A stretch of 51,365 nucleotides of DNA from VRUE01 sp963730315 (GTDB lineage: Bacteria > Actinomycetota > Thermoleophilia > Solirubrobacterales > 70-9), in assembly GCA_963730315.1 (NCBI GenBank), contig CAVSRD010000014.1, forward strand, positions 1 through 51,365. The letters run 5' to 3'. Positions 1 to 8,575 of this stretch are shown in pieces. The notes under the pieces were generated by a model. That model did no database searches, was not told where the DNA came from, and worked only from the letters and a program-made list of their open reading frames with translations. Every line of letters begins with the position of its first letter. The stretch's first letter is position 1. The translations under genes and the position numbers were made by a program.

Positions 1-711
1 GGGGTGGCGGTGGTGCTGCGAGTGGTCGGGCAGGAGCTGCCGGAGCGCGGTCAGGCGAGCCTCGAGACCGCGGTCAGCCTGGTCGCGGTGAGCGCCGTCA
101 CCTACATGATCATCTGGATGCGGCGCCACGCTCGCGGCATCAAGGCGGAGCTGGAGGGCAGCGCAGCGCTCGCGCTGGCGGCCGGCTCGACCGGCGCGCT
201 GGTCGCGATGGCCTTCCTCGCGGTGCTGCGCGAGGGCTTCGAGACCTCGGCCTTCCTGCTCGCCGCGTTCCAGGACGCCAGCGACCCGACCGCGGCCGGG
301 GCCGGGGCCGTGATCGGCCTGGTCGCGGCGATCGCGATCGGGCTCGGCATCTATCGTGGCGGCGTGCGGATCAACCTCGCCCGCTTCTTCCGCGTCACCG
401 GCTTGATCCTCGTCTTCGTCGCCGCCGGCCTGCTGGCCATTGCCGCCCACACCGCCCACGAGGCGGGCTGGCTCAACGGCCTCCAGGGGCAGGCGCTCGA
501 CCTCTCCTGGCTGGTCCAGCCGGGGACGATCTCCGGCTCGCTGCTGACCGGGATGCTCGGCCTACAGCCGCAGCCGACCGTCGGCGAGGCGCTGATCTAC
601 GTCCTCTACGCGCTGCCGATGGCGCTCTACGTGCTCTGGCCGGACCGGTTGCGGCCGCGCCGCGCCCGCGCCCGTGTGCGGCGGACCACGCCTGCCGAGA
701 GCCCCGCTTGA
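1..711 (+). CDS. FTR1/EfeU-type iron permease (5' truncated)
   Basis: This is the C-terminal part of an FTR1-family high-affinity iron permease, a polytopic membrane protein that imports ferric iron after oxidation at the membrane. The frame is open from base 1 and lacks the N-terminal segment that normally carries the first REGxE iron-binding motif, so the gene begins before the window. The second motif, REGFE, is visible at about bases 229-243 inside a hydrophobic helix. Four to five further membrane segments follow, and the protein ends in an Arg-rich cytoplasmic tail. Family members are usually about 270-290 residues; about 236 are present here. EfeO/EfeB partners, if any, would lie upstream of the window. 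The family call is firm; iron as substrate follows from the family. Confidence 0.88.
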   Translation, partial: GVAVVLRVVGQELPERGQASLETAVSLVAVSAVTYMIIWMRRHARGIKAELEGSAALALAAGSTGALVAMAFLAVLREGFETSAFLLAAFQDASDPTAAGAGAVIGLVAAIAIGLGIYRGGVRINLARFFRVTGLILVFVAAGLLAIAAHTAHEAGWLNGLQGQALDLSWLVQPGTISGSLLTGMLGLQPQPTVGEALIYVLYALPMALYVLWPDRLRPRRARARVRRTTPAESPA

Positions 712-772
712 ATCGGCCTGCTTTCGACGCAAAGTCGTCACCTCAGTCACACACGGCATCCACGAGGGGGCA

Positions 773-778
773 TAGCCT
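773..778 (+). promoter_or_regulatory. -10 box (TAGCCT) of recQ, leaderless geometry
   Basis: The hexamer TAGCCT ends six bases before the recQ ATG at 785, which places the transcription start at or next to the start codon. No good -35 element is visible and there is no Shine-Dalgarno sequence. The same spacing recurs at many genes in this window, which is the main support for the call. Confidence 0.5.
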
Positions 779-784
779 CGATCG

Positions 785-2332
<1,548 letters not shown>

Positions 2333-2337
2333 GTCGA

Positions 2338-3318
2338 TCAGGAGGTGCGCCGCAGGGCGATCCCGGTGAGGATCTCTCGGACGATGCGCTCGGCTGCGAG
2401 CGCCGTAACGTCGGCCGAGCCCACAGCGGTGGGGATCACCTCGACGACCTCGGCGCCGACCAAGTCGAGCCGCGCCGCGACCTCGCGGCAGGCGGGCAGC
2501 AGCTCGGCGGTGCTCATCCCGCCCGGCTCGGGGGTGCCGGTGCCCGGCGCGAAGGCCGGGTCGAGGACGTCGACGTCGACCGAGAGGTAGGCCGGCCCCT
2601 CCCCCACCCCGGCGACCGCCCGTTCGACCGCCGTCTCGATACCCAGCTCGCGGACCTCGTGCATGAAGATCGAGACGATGCCGCGCTCGCGCTGCCAGGC
2701 GAACTCGGCCTCCCCCGGCCAGTAGCCGCGCAGGCCGAGCTGGGCGTAGCGACGCGGATCGACGTGTCCCTGCTCGACCAGGCGCCGCATCGGCGTGCCG
2801 TGCGAGAGCCCGACCCCGAACACCTCGGCGCCGGTGTCGGTGTGGGTGTCGAAGTGGACGAGGCCGAGCGGGCCGTGGCGGCCGGCGCAGGCGCGGATGT
2901 CGGGCTCGGCGACGCCATGGTCGCCGCCGAGCACGATCGGGATCGCGCCGGCGTCGAGCGCCTCGCCGACCGTGCGCTCGATCGCCGCGTGGCTGGCGCT
3001 CGGGTCGGCCGGCAGGACCGGCGCATCGCCGTAGTCGACTACCCGCAGCGCCGCGAAGGCGTCGACGCCGGCCTCCAGGTGCGGCCCCGGCGGGCAGCTC
3101 GCCGCCCTGATCGCCCGCGGCCCGAAGCGGGCGCCGGGCCGGTCGGAGACGAGGTCGTCGGTCGGGGCGCCGACGATCGCCACGTCGGCGCCGGCCAGCT
3201 CCTCCGGGTCCTCGGTGTAGGGGGCGCCGCCGAAGCTCGGCAGGCCGGCGAAATCGGGCTTCTCCCCGTATTCGCGCCAGCGCTCGAGCGGATCGATCAC
3301 CGGCGCCGATTGTCCCAC
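2338..3318 (-). CDS. Agmatinase/arginase-family ureohydrolase
   Basis: This is a binuclear manganese hydrolase that removes urea from a guanidino compound, probably agmatine or a related guanidino acid. All metal-ligand motifs are present: GGDH (His134), DTHTD (Asp157, His159, Asp161) and SVDVDVLDP (Asp248, Asp250). It ends with the GxPEPGG and EVxP motifs usual for SpeB-type enzymes. Its 326 residues fit the family. The GTG start at 3318 has a GAGGGGG ribosome site just upstream; a later GTG (3297) is possible. It converges on recQ with only five bases between the stops. The exact substrate (agmatine, guanidinobutyrate or other) cannot be read from sequence, so no gene symbol is given. Confidence 0.88.
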   Translation of the reverse strand: MGQSAPVIDPLERWREYGEKPDFAGLPSFGGAPYTEDPEELAGADVAIVGAPTDDLVSDRPGARFGPRAIRAASCPPGPHLEAGVDAFAALRVVDYGDAPVLPADPSASHAAIERTVGEALDAGAIPIVLGGDHGVAEPDIRACAGRHGPLGLVHFDTHTDTGAEVFGVGLSHGTPMRRLVEQGHVDPRRYAQLGLRGYWPGEAEFAWQRERGIVSIFMHEVRELGIETAVERAVAGVGEGPAYLSVDVDVLDPAFAPGTGTPEPGGMSTAELLPACREVAARLDLVGAEVVEVIPTAVGSADVTALAAERIVREILTGIALRRTS

Positions 3319-3384
3319 GCCCCCTCAAAGCGCCAGGCGGATTGCAGGGCGAGGAAGCCGGGCTGCCACCATCCCCGCTTCGGC

Positions 3385-4452
3385 GTGATCGAGGCGCGCG
3401 ACAAGACGATCCCGCTCGCCGCGCTCTGCGCGGTCGCTGCGCTCTGCCTGCTTGCCGCCGCGCCGGCCGCCGGCTCGCTGGTGCCACGCGGCAAGAACGT
3501 CTTCTTCGGCGTCAGCGACACCGGCGACAGCGCCGACTTCGGCCAGTTCTCAGAAGCGCTGCACAAACACCCGGCGCTGATCGAGTCCTTCCGCACCTGG
3601 GGCTCGGACTTCCCCGAGTCGATCGAACGCTGGCAGGCGGCGCAGGCCCGGCCGATCCTCCACATCACCACCGCCGACCCCAACGACGGGCACGAGCTGA
3701 TCAGCCCGCGCGGGATCGCGACCGGCGGCGGCGACGGCTACCTGATCCGGCTCAACAAGCTGTTCTGGACGAAGAAGATGCGCGCCTACATCCGCCCCCT
3801 GGGCGAGCCGAACCGCTGCCTCAACGTCTACGCCTCCTACGACTGCGCCGGGAAGCTGCGCGACGCCGCCCACAAGCCCATCTGGTACAAGCGCGCCTTC
3901 CGCCGCATCTACGTCATCGTCCACGGCGGCGGCAAGCGTCCGGACATCAACCACCGCCTGCGCCGGGCCGGGCTGCCGCCGCTGCGCAGCGCCGTCGGCG
4001 GTCTGCCGAGGGCGCCGGTCGAAGTGGCCTGGAGCCCGCTGCCGGCCGGCTCGCCGACCAAGCCGGAGAACCGCCCCCGCCACTTCTACCCGGGCAGCCG
4101 CTGGGTCGACTGGGCGGCCACCGACTTCTACTCCGACAACCAGGACTGGAAGGCGCTGAAGGGTCTCTACAACCGCTTCTCCGGCAAGCCGTTCGCGATC
4201 ACCGAGTGGAGCGTCTCGAGCGGCGACGACCCCGCCTTCGTGCGCAAGCTGATGGCCTGGGTCGGCGCCCACCGCCGCTGCAAGATGCTCGTCTACTACC
4301 AGGACTTCGGAGCCAGCAGCTCCTACCGGCTGCAGAACTGGCCCGCCAGCCTCGGAGTCCTGCGCAATCTGATCCACAATGGCCGTTTCCCCTCCTATGC
4401 GCCGTTCCCGCCGAAGGCCCCGCCGCCCCCGCCCGGGGGGGTCGCACCGTAG
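3385..4452 (+). CDS. Secreted GH26-like glycoside hydrolase
   Basis: This is a 355-residue exported protein with an N-terminal hydrophobic signal (about residues 8-28) ending in an Ala-rich cleavage region. The fold appears to be a (beta/alpha)8 barrel of the GH26 (mannanase-like) group. The acid/base Glu141 lies in RPLGEPN, close to the family's RPLHEMN motif, and a candidate nucleophile Glu274 sits in ITEWS. A Pro-rich tail (FPPKAPPPPPGG) follows the barrel. The GTG at 3385 is chosen because it opens the signal peptide; no ATG precedes it in frame. The gene is divergent from the agmatinase, and its 3' end overlaps the presumed start of the damaged glycosyltransferase. Substrate is unknown; a beta-mannan or other polysaccharide is inferred from the family. 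Confidence 0.72.
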   Translation: MIEARDKTIPLAALCAVAALCLLAAAPAAGSLVPRGKNVFFGVSDTGDSADFGQFSEALHKHPALIESFRTWGSDFPESIERWQAAQARPILHITTADPNDGHELISPRGIATGGGDGYLIRLNKLFWTKKMRAYIRPLGEPNRCLNVYASYDCAGKLRDAAHKPIWYKRAFRRIYVIVHGGGKRPDINHRLRRAGLPPLRSAVGGLPRAPVEVAWSPLPAGSPTKPENRPRHFYPGSRWVDWAATDFYSDNQDWKALKGLYNRFSGKPFAITEWSVSSGDDPAFVRKLMAWVGAHRRCKMLVYYQDFGASSSYRLQNWPASLGVLRNLIHNGRFPSYAPFPPKAPPPPPGGVAP

Positions 4453-5279
4453 GCGACCTGCTGGAGCGGGCGCGTCGATGGGCGGCCGGTTCGCCGCACC
4501 TGCTTGCGCTGGCCGGCGTCGTCGCGCTCGGCGCACTACTCCGCTTCGCCACCCTCGACCTCCAGAGCTATCGCTACGACGAGGCGGTCACCGTCCTGCG
4601 GGTCCTGCATCCGAGCCTCTTCGACACCCTCTCGGCGGTCCCGAGGAGCGAGTCCACTCCGCCGCTCTATTACCTGCTGGCCTGGCTCTGGTCGCAGCCG
4701 TTCGGGACCGGCGAGGTGGGCCTGCGCTCGCTCTCGGCGCTTGCCGGCACGGCCTCGATCGCGGTCGTCTACCTGGGCGCGGTCTCGCTGCCGCTGCCGC
4801 GCCGCGCGGGCCTCGTGGCGGCGGCGATCGTCGCGGTCAGCCCGGCGTTGATCTGGTTCTCCCAGGACGCACGCGCCTATGCCCTCGTCTTCCTGCTCAC
4901 CGCCCTCTCGTTCCTCTTCTTCGCACGAGCGCGGCGCAGCGGCGGGCCGCTGCGGCCGGCCAAGGCCGTTGTAACGGCCCGCCACCTCAGCAACGAGCCG
5001 CTGGTCTACTTCCTCGGCGGCGCTATCGCTTCCGGTCCCCTGCCACCGCTGCGAGAGATCGACCTGGTCGGCTCGAAGGGCGCCGCCGAGCGCAACGCCC
5101 CGCGCCTGCTGCCGGCCGGCTTCCACCGGGTCGAGTCGAAGCCGGTCTCCTACCACTTCACCCTGACCCGCTACCGCTCCAAGCGCCGGGTACGGGTTCC
5201 TCTGAGGCTGCTCGAACGGGGAGCGCTGGTCGGCGACGCCAGCCGCGCCTCGGTGATCGTCACCCCCCCTTCGCCCTGA
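4397..5279 (+). pseudogene. GT-C (PMT_2/ArnT-like) glycosyltransferase, internally deleted and probably frameshifted
   Basis: The main frame (about 4443-5279) encodes the start of a polyprenol-phosphate-sugar-dependent membrane glycosyltransferase. It has an N-terminal helix, the luminal loop with catalytic-type YRYDEA, STPPLYYLLAWLW and TGEVGLRSLS motifs, and the ISQDARAY-like WFSQDARAY motif. After the helix ending FLFFARAR it jumps to what looks like the soluble C-terminal tail. The middle helices, roughly 200-250 residues in full-length relatives, are missing. No ATG, GTG or TTG opens this frame. An ATG at 4397 lies in another frame that would join it if the run of seven G at 4435-4441 lost one G. 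I therefore call it a decayed or mis-assembled gene. Its end overlaps the convergent PQQ gene by 20 bases. Confidence 0.65.
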
Positions 5280-6621
5280 CGTTGCCGGCCACCGCCGCCT
5301 TGTACCTGTAGGGCTGCAGCGCGTTGATGCTCGAGTAGCCGACCAGGTAGATGCGGCGGCCGTCGGAGATCACCGGCGTGTAGGCGCCGGTCTTGTAGCG
5401 GAAGACGACGCGGCCGGTCTTCATCGCGAAGCCGGTCGTCGTGGTGTGGTCGAACTCGGCCGCGTAAACGATGTCGCCGACCGCCGACAGCGAGCCGATC
5501 ACCGGGCCCCCGGCCGGGTGGATCCAGCGCGGCTCGCCGGTCTTCGCGTTGAGCGCGTAGACGTTGCCGTCGAAGGAGCCGATGTAGACGGTCGGCCCGG
5601 TGTGGCTGGTCTTGGCCACGGTCGGCCCGGAGTAGGCGTAGCCGCCGGTCGAGTAGGTCCAGGCGAGGGCGCCGTCCTTGCGGTCGAAGCTGTAGACGCG
5701 GGTGTCGTTGTTGCCGGCGTAGACGCGGCCGAAGGCGACCGCCGGGGTCGAGTAGAACTCTCCGCCGGTGCCGAAGCCCTGGCCGAGCGAGCCGGTCTGC
5801 CAGAGCAGCTTGCCGCTCTTCGCCTCGACCGCGTTCATATCGCCGCCGTAGTCGCCGACGTAGAGGACGCCGGCGTAGTAGGCGGGCGCCGCCTTCACCG
5901 GGCCGGCGAGCTGGGTCGCCCACCGGATGTTGCCGTTGCGTGTGCTGAGCGAGTAGAGGCGGCCGTCTTCGGCGCCGAAGTAGACGCTGCGGCCGACGAC
6001 CAGCGGCGAGGACTCCGCACGGTCCGGCAGCGACCGTTTCCACAGCGTCTTGCCGGTGCGGGCGTCGATCTTCGTGATGTGGCCGGGAACGAGGTTGACG
6101 ATGTAGAGGCGCTGCTTGTAGTAGGCGGGCGAGGAGGCGTTGAGGCGCCCGATCCGCCGTTCCCAGAGCACCTTCCCGGTGTTCGCGTCGAGCGCAATGG
6201 CGGTGGCGTTGTTGTTGACGAAGTAGAGCCTGCCGCCGGCGTAAACCGGCGGGAACTCGAGCAGCGGCCGGTCGCCGAAGTGCCAGAGCAGCCGGAACGG
6301 CGGCCTCACGCCCGTCGCCGGCAGGTAGCGGCTGCGGGCGCGGTCGTAGCCGAAGACCGGCCAGTTGACCGTCTTCGCCTTGGACGGCTTCTTCGGCTTC
6401 TCCGGCTTGAAGCCGGCATTGGGGTTGTGGACGTCGGGGGGGCGCTTCAGCACCTCGTAGCCGGCGAGCGCCGCACCGGCGAGCAGGAGGACCGTGGCAC
6501 CGAGCAGGAGCGCAGCCGGCCGGTGGTCGCGCCAGATCGCCTTCGGCTCGCGCAGCAGGCGCCGGCGGTCGCGCCAGAGGCGGCCCAGCGCCCGCCAGGT
6601 TCGCCCAGGCAGCTCCTTCAC
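5260..6621 (-). CDS. Membrane-anchored PQQ/BamB-like beta-propeller protein
   Basis: The protein has a short basic cytoplasmic N-terminus, one membrane helix (about residues 36-58) and then an extracytoplasmic beta-propeller. At least six blades are visible, each with a variant of the repeat (A/V)Y(Y/A)xxxLYVxxxxGxxxAxxxxTGKxLW; examples are the segments around TGKVLWERR, TGKTLWKRS and SGKLLWQTG. Such propellers act as scaffolds (BamB-like) or bind pyrroloquinoline quinone; no catalytic residues mark it as a dehydrogenase. The GTG at 6621 is preferred because it overlaps the preceding GNAT stop as GTGA and has GGGAG eight bases upstream; a GTG at 6636 is also in frame. It is the last gene of a three-gene operon. 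Function is otherwise unknown. Confidence 0.78.
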   Translation of the reverse strand: MKELPGRTWRALGRLWRDRRRLLREPKAIWRDHRPAALLLGATVLLLAGAALAGYEVLKRPPDVHNPNAGFKPEKPKKPSKAKTVNWPVFGYDRARSRYLPATGVRPPFRLLWHFGDRPLLEFPPVYAGGRLYFVNNNATAIALDANTGKVLWERRIGRLNASSPAYYKQRLYIVNLVPGHITKIDARTGKTLWKRSLPDRAESSPLVVGRSVYFGAEDGRLYSLSTRNGNIRWATQLAGPVKAAPAYYAGVLYVGDYGGDMNAVEAKSGKLLWQTGSLGQGFGTGGEFYSTPAVAFGRVYAGNNDTRVYSFDRKDGALAWTYSTGGYAYSGPTVAKTSHTGPTVYIGSFDGNVYALNAKTGEPRWIHPAGGPVIGSLSAVGDIVYAAEFDHTTTTGFAMKTGRVVFRYKTGAYTPVISDGRRIYLVGYSSINALQPYRYKAAVAGNVRAKGG

Positions 6622-7385
6622 GGGCGCAGCTCCCACATCTCGACGAAGCCGAAGTCGACGAAGCCGAGCCGTTCGTAGATCGGCGCTCCCGCCTTGCTCG
6701 CCTGCAGCGTCGCGCTCGAGAGGCCGGCGTCGCGCGCCTCGGCGAGCGCCCGCCGCACCAGCCAGGTGGCGATCCCGCGGCCGCGCTGCTCGGGCGGTGT
6801 CGCGACGCCCGTTACGCAGCAGTCCTCGCCGACGACGATCGTGCCGACGCAGCCGACCGGCTCCCGGTCCGCGTAGGCGCCGTGCCAGCGGATCGCCGTC
6901 TCGCCTGTGAGGGCGGCGCGGAAGCCGTCCGGGCCGTAGCCGTAGGCGCGGTCGTTGAGGTCGGCGGCCGTCGCCGCGTCGCCGGGGCGCGGCTCGACTC
7001 CGCGCGGCGCCGGGGACTCGGCCGCCAGGTCGGCCAGATCCATGGCCATCGCCCGCGGCGCGGCGTCGAGCAGGTGGCCGCGGGCGGCGAGCAGCCGTGC
7101 CGTGCCGCGGTCCTCGTCGGGGACCCAGACCGTCCAGGCCCGGATGCCGTGGGCCTCGTAGCGCGCCTGCAGCGGCTCGACCTCGCGGGCCAGCGCCGCC
7201 GGGTCGTCGTAGTAGACGGAGTTGAAGATCGACCGCTCTGGAGCGGCCGGCACGACCGCCGCAAGCAGCCCCTCGCGGCGGACCAGCAGCGAGTCAGGCG
7301 CGCCGCTGCCGAACGCCTCCACCTCGTCGCGGATCCCGTCGACGGCGCGGCGCCGCAGCTCCCGGTCGGCGACCCGCTTGCCCAT
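6618..7385 (-). CDS. GNAT-family N-acetyltransferase
   Basis: This 255-residue protein has a C-terminal GNAT domain: the acetyl-CoA-binding motif EQRGRGIATWLV is at about residues 200-211, followed by a helix and the terminal GAPIYERLGFVDFG strand typical of the fold. The N-terminal half is weakly conserved and may be a degenerate second GNAT half-domain, as in several two-domain actinobacterial members. The ATG at 7385 is the first good start after the SRPBCC stop eleven bases upstream. Its stop overlaps the start of the PQQ-propeller gene by four bases, so the two are probably translationally coupled. The acetyl acceptor cannot be predicted. Confidence 0.82.
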   Translation of the reverse strand: MGKRVADRELRRRAVDGIRDEVEAFGSGAPDSLLVRREGLLAAVVPAAPERSIFNSVYYDDPAALAREVEPLQARYEAHGIRAWTVWVPDEDRGTARLLAARGHLLDAAPRAMAMDLADLAAESPAPRGVEPRPGDAATAADLNDRAYGYGPDGFRAALTGETAIRWHGAYADREPVGCVGTIVVGEDCCVTGVATPPEQRGRGIATWLVRRALAEARDAGLSSATLQASKAGAPIYERLGFVDFGFVEMWELRP

Positions 7386-7395
7386 CCGGGCCGGC

Positions 7396-7839
7396 TCAGC
7401 CTCCGGACGCGGCGCGCCGCTCGGCCTCGGTGGAGACGCCGCCCAGGAGCCGCTTGATCGCCTGCTTGACGACTGCGACCACGGCACCCCCGGCCACCGG
7501 GACGGTCGGGTTGGTACGCACCGCATAGGTGACCCTGGTCCCGGCCCCGGCCGGCTCCAGCGAGACGGTCCCCACGTGACCCTCGACCGGCAAGCCGGAG
7601 AGCAGGGTGTAGGAGAAGCGACTCGGGCGCTCGTAGGCGATCACTTCCTCCCGCAACGGCGGCCCGACCAGGCCGAGCACCCGGACCGCACCGACCCCAT
7701 TCGGAGCCGGCTCGCCCTCCCGCTCCAACTCCGAGCGCCGCAGCGGGGTCAGCTCCGCGTAGCGCCGGTGGTCGGTGAGCACGTCGAAGACCGCCTCGGG
7801 AGGCGCCGCCACGTCGCGCACAAGGGTGAAGCTGGCCAC
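7396..7839 (-). CDS. SRPBCC-family (START-like) protein
   Basis: This 147-residue protein has the helix-grip ligand-binding fold of the SRPBCC/polyketide-cyclase superfamily. It starts with the usual strand-helix VAAPPEAVFDVLTDHRRYAEL, continues with alternating strands and ends in a long C-terminal helix. Members bind lipids, polyketides or other hydrophobic ligands in an internal cavity; the ligand here is unknown. The GTG at 7839 is chosen because conserved sequence begins immediately after it and a TAGGCT box ends eight bases upstream; the frame stays open further upstream but that part is unconserved and antisense to the divergent gene. It is first in an operon with the GNAT and PQQ-propeller genes. 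Confidence 0.8.
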   Translation of the reverse strand: MASFTLVRDVAAPPEAVFDVLTDHRRYAELTPLRRSELEREGEPAPNGVGAVRVLGLVGPPLREEVIAYERPSRFSYTLLSGLPVEGHVGTVSLEPAGAGTRVTYAVRTNPTVPVAGGAVVAVVKQAIKRLLGGVSTEAERRAASGG

Positions 7840-7847
7840 CGCCGGAG

Positions 7848-7853
7848 AGCCTA
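7848..7853 (-). promoter_or_regulatory. -10 box (TAGGCT) of the SRPBCC-GNAT-PQQ operon
   Basis: On the minus strand TAGGCT ends eight bases before the GTG at 7839. Together with the opposing TAGGAT at 7877-7882 it makes a compact divergent promoter region of about 50 bases. No clear -35 box is seen. Confidence 0.4.
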
Positions 7854-7876
7854 CCGACGCGCCCGGGTGGGGACGG

Positions 7877-7882
7877 TAGGAT
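7877..7882 (+). promoter_or_regulatory. -10 box (TAGGAT) of the tandem-domain secreted protein
   Basis: TAGGAT ends six bases before the GTG at 7889, so the transcript would start at the first codon. This exact hexamer recurs before the genes at 10523 and 15742. Confidence 0.5.
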
Positions 7883-7888
7883 GCCGCG

Positions 7889-8557
7889 GTGCCGATGGGG
7901 GAACCGATGTCGAGGCAGCTGCGGGGTGGCCTGCTGGTCGTAGTCTGCGCGCTCGTGGCGCTGTTCGTGGCGATGGCCACGCCGACTCGGGCCGACGCGG
8001 CTCGCGTGCAGTGCCCCGGCACCTTCCGGGTGCTGCACGACGACAGCATCGGCCGCCTCAAGCTGCGGCGCGGCAACTACAGGATCACGATCCTCGCCTC
8101 CGGCCGGCCGAGCTGTGCCCAGGCGTCGAGGCTGTTCACCCGCTTCCTAGACGACTTCGACGGAGTCCTGCCCTCGCCCTGGCGGGTCGGTGTCGCCAAC
8201 TCGACCTTCGTCAGGGCACCCGGCGTCGGCTTCCACGTGACGCGGGTCGGCGGGCGCGGCGGTGGTGGCGGAACGGGCGGCGAAGGTGGCGGCACGGCCA
8301 ACGCAAACCACTGCCCGGGCAGCTTCCGCGTCCTCCATGACGACCACGTCGGAAGGCTGCGCATCCCCGCCGGCAGGTACGAAATCTTCCTCCTCCAGCG
8401 GTCCGGGCTCAGCTGCTCGCGGGCATCGCGGCTCCTCACGCGCTTCCTCGCCAGCCCGAGCGGCAGGCTGCCGGCGCCCTGGGTCCTGCAGCCGCAGACC
8501 GCCTCCTTCAGGCGGGGCGCGAGGGGCATCGGCTTTCGCCTCGACCCGGCCGGCTGA
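7889..8557 (+). CDS. Secreted protein with two tandem copies of an unrecognised ~90-residue domain
   Basis: I do not recognise this family. A signal peptide (LLVVVCALVALFVAMA, then an Ala-rich cleavage region) is followed by two copies of one domain separated by a Gly-rich linker (about residues 118-137). Each copy opens with CPG(T/S)FRVLHDD and GRL(K/R), continues with a G(N/R)Y(R/E)I strand, has a second cysteine in (P/L)SC(A/S)xASRL(F/L)TRFL, and ends near LP(S/A)PW. Two cysteines per copy suggest one disulphide each. GTG 7889, ATG 7895 and ATG 7907 are all in frame; 7889 fits the promoter spacing. The gene is divergent from the SRPBCC operon. Extracytoplasmic location is likely; role unknown. 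Confidence 0.7.
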   Translation: MPMGEPMSRQLRGGLLVVVCALVALFVAMATPTRADAARVQCPGTFRVLHDDSIGRLKLRRGNYRITILASGRPSCAQASRLFTRFLDDFDGVLPSPWRVGVANSTFVRAPGVGFHVTRVGGRGGGGGTGGEGGGTANANHCPGSFRVLHDDHVGRLRIPAGRYEIFLLQRSGLSCSRASRLLTRFLASPSGRLPAPWVLQPQTASFRRGARGIGFRLDPAG

Positions 8558-8575
8558 GCGGCAGCGGCCCGGTCG

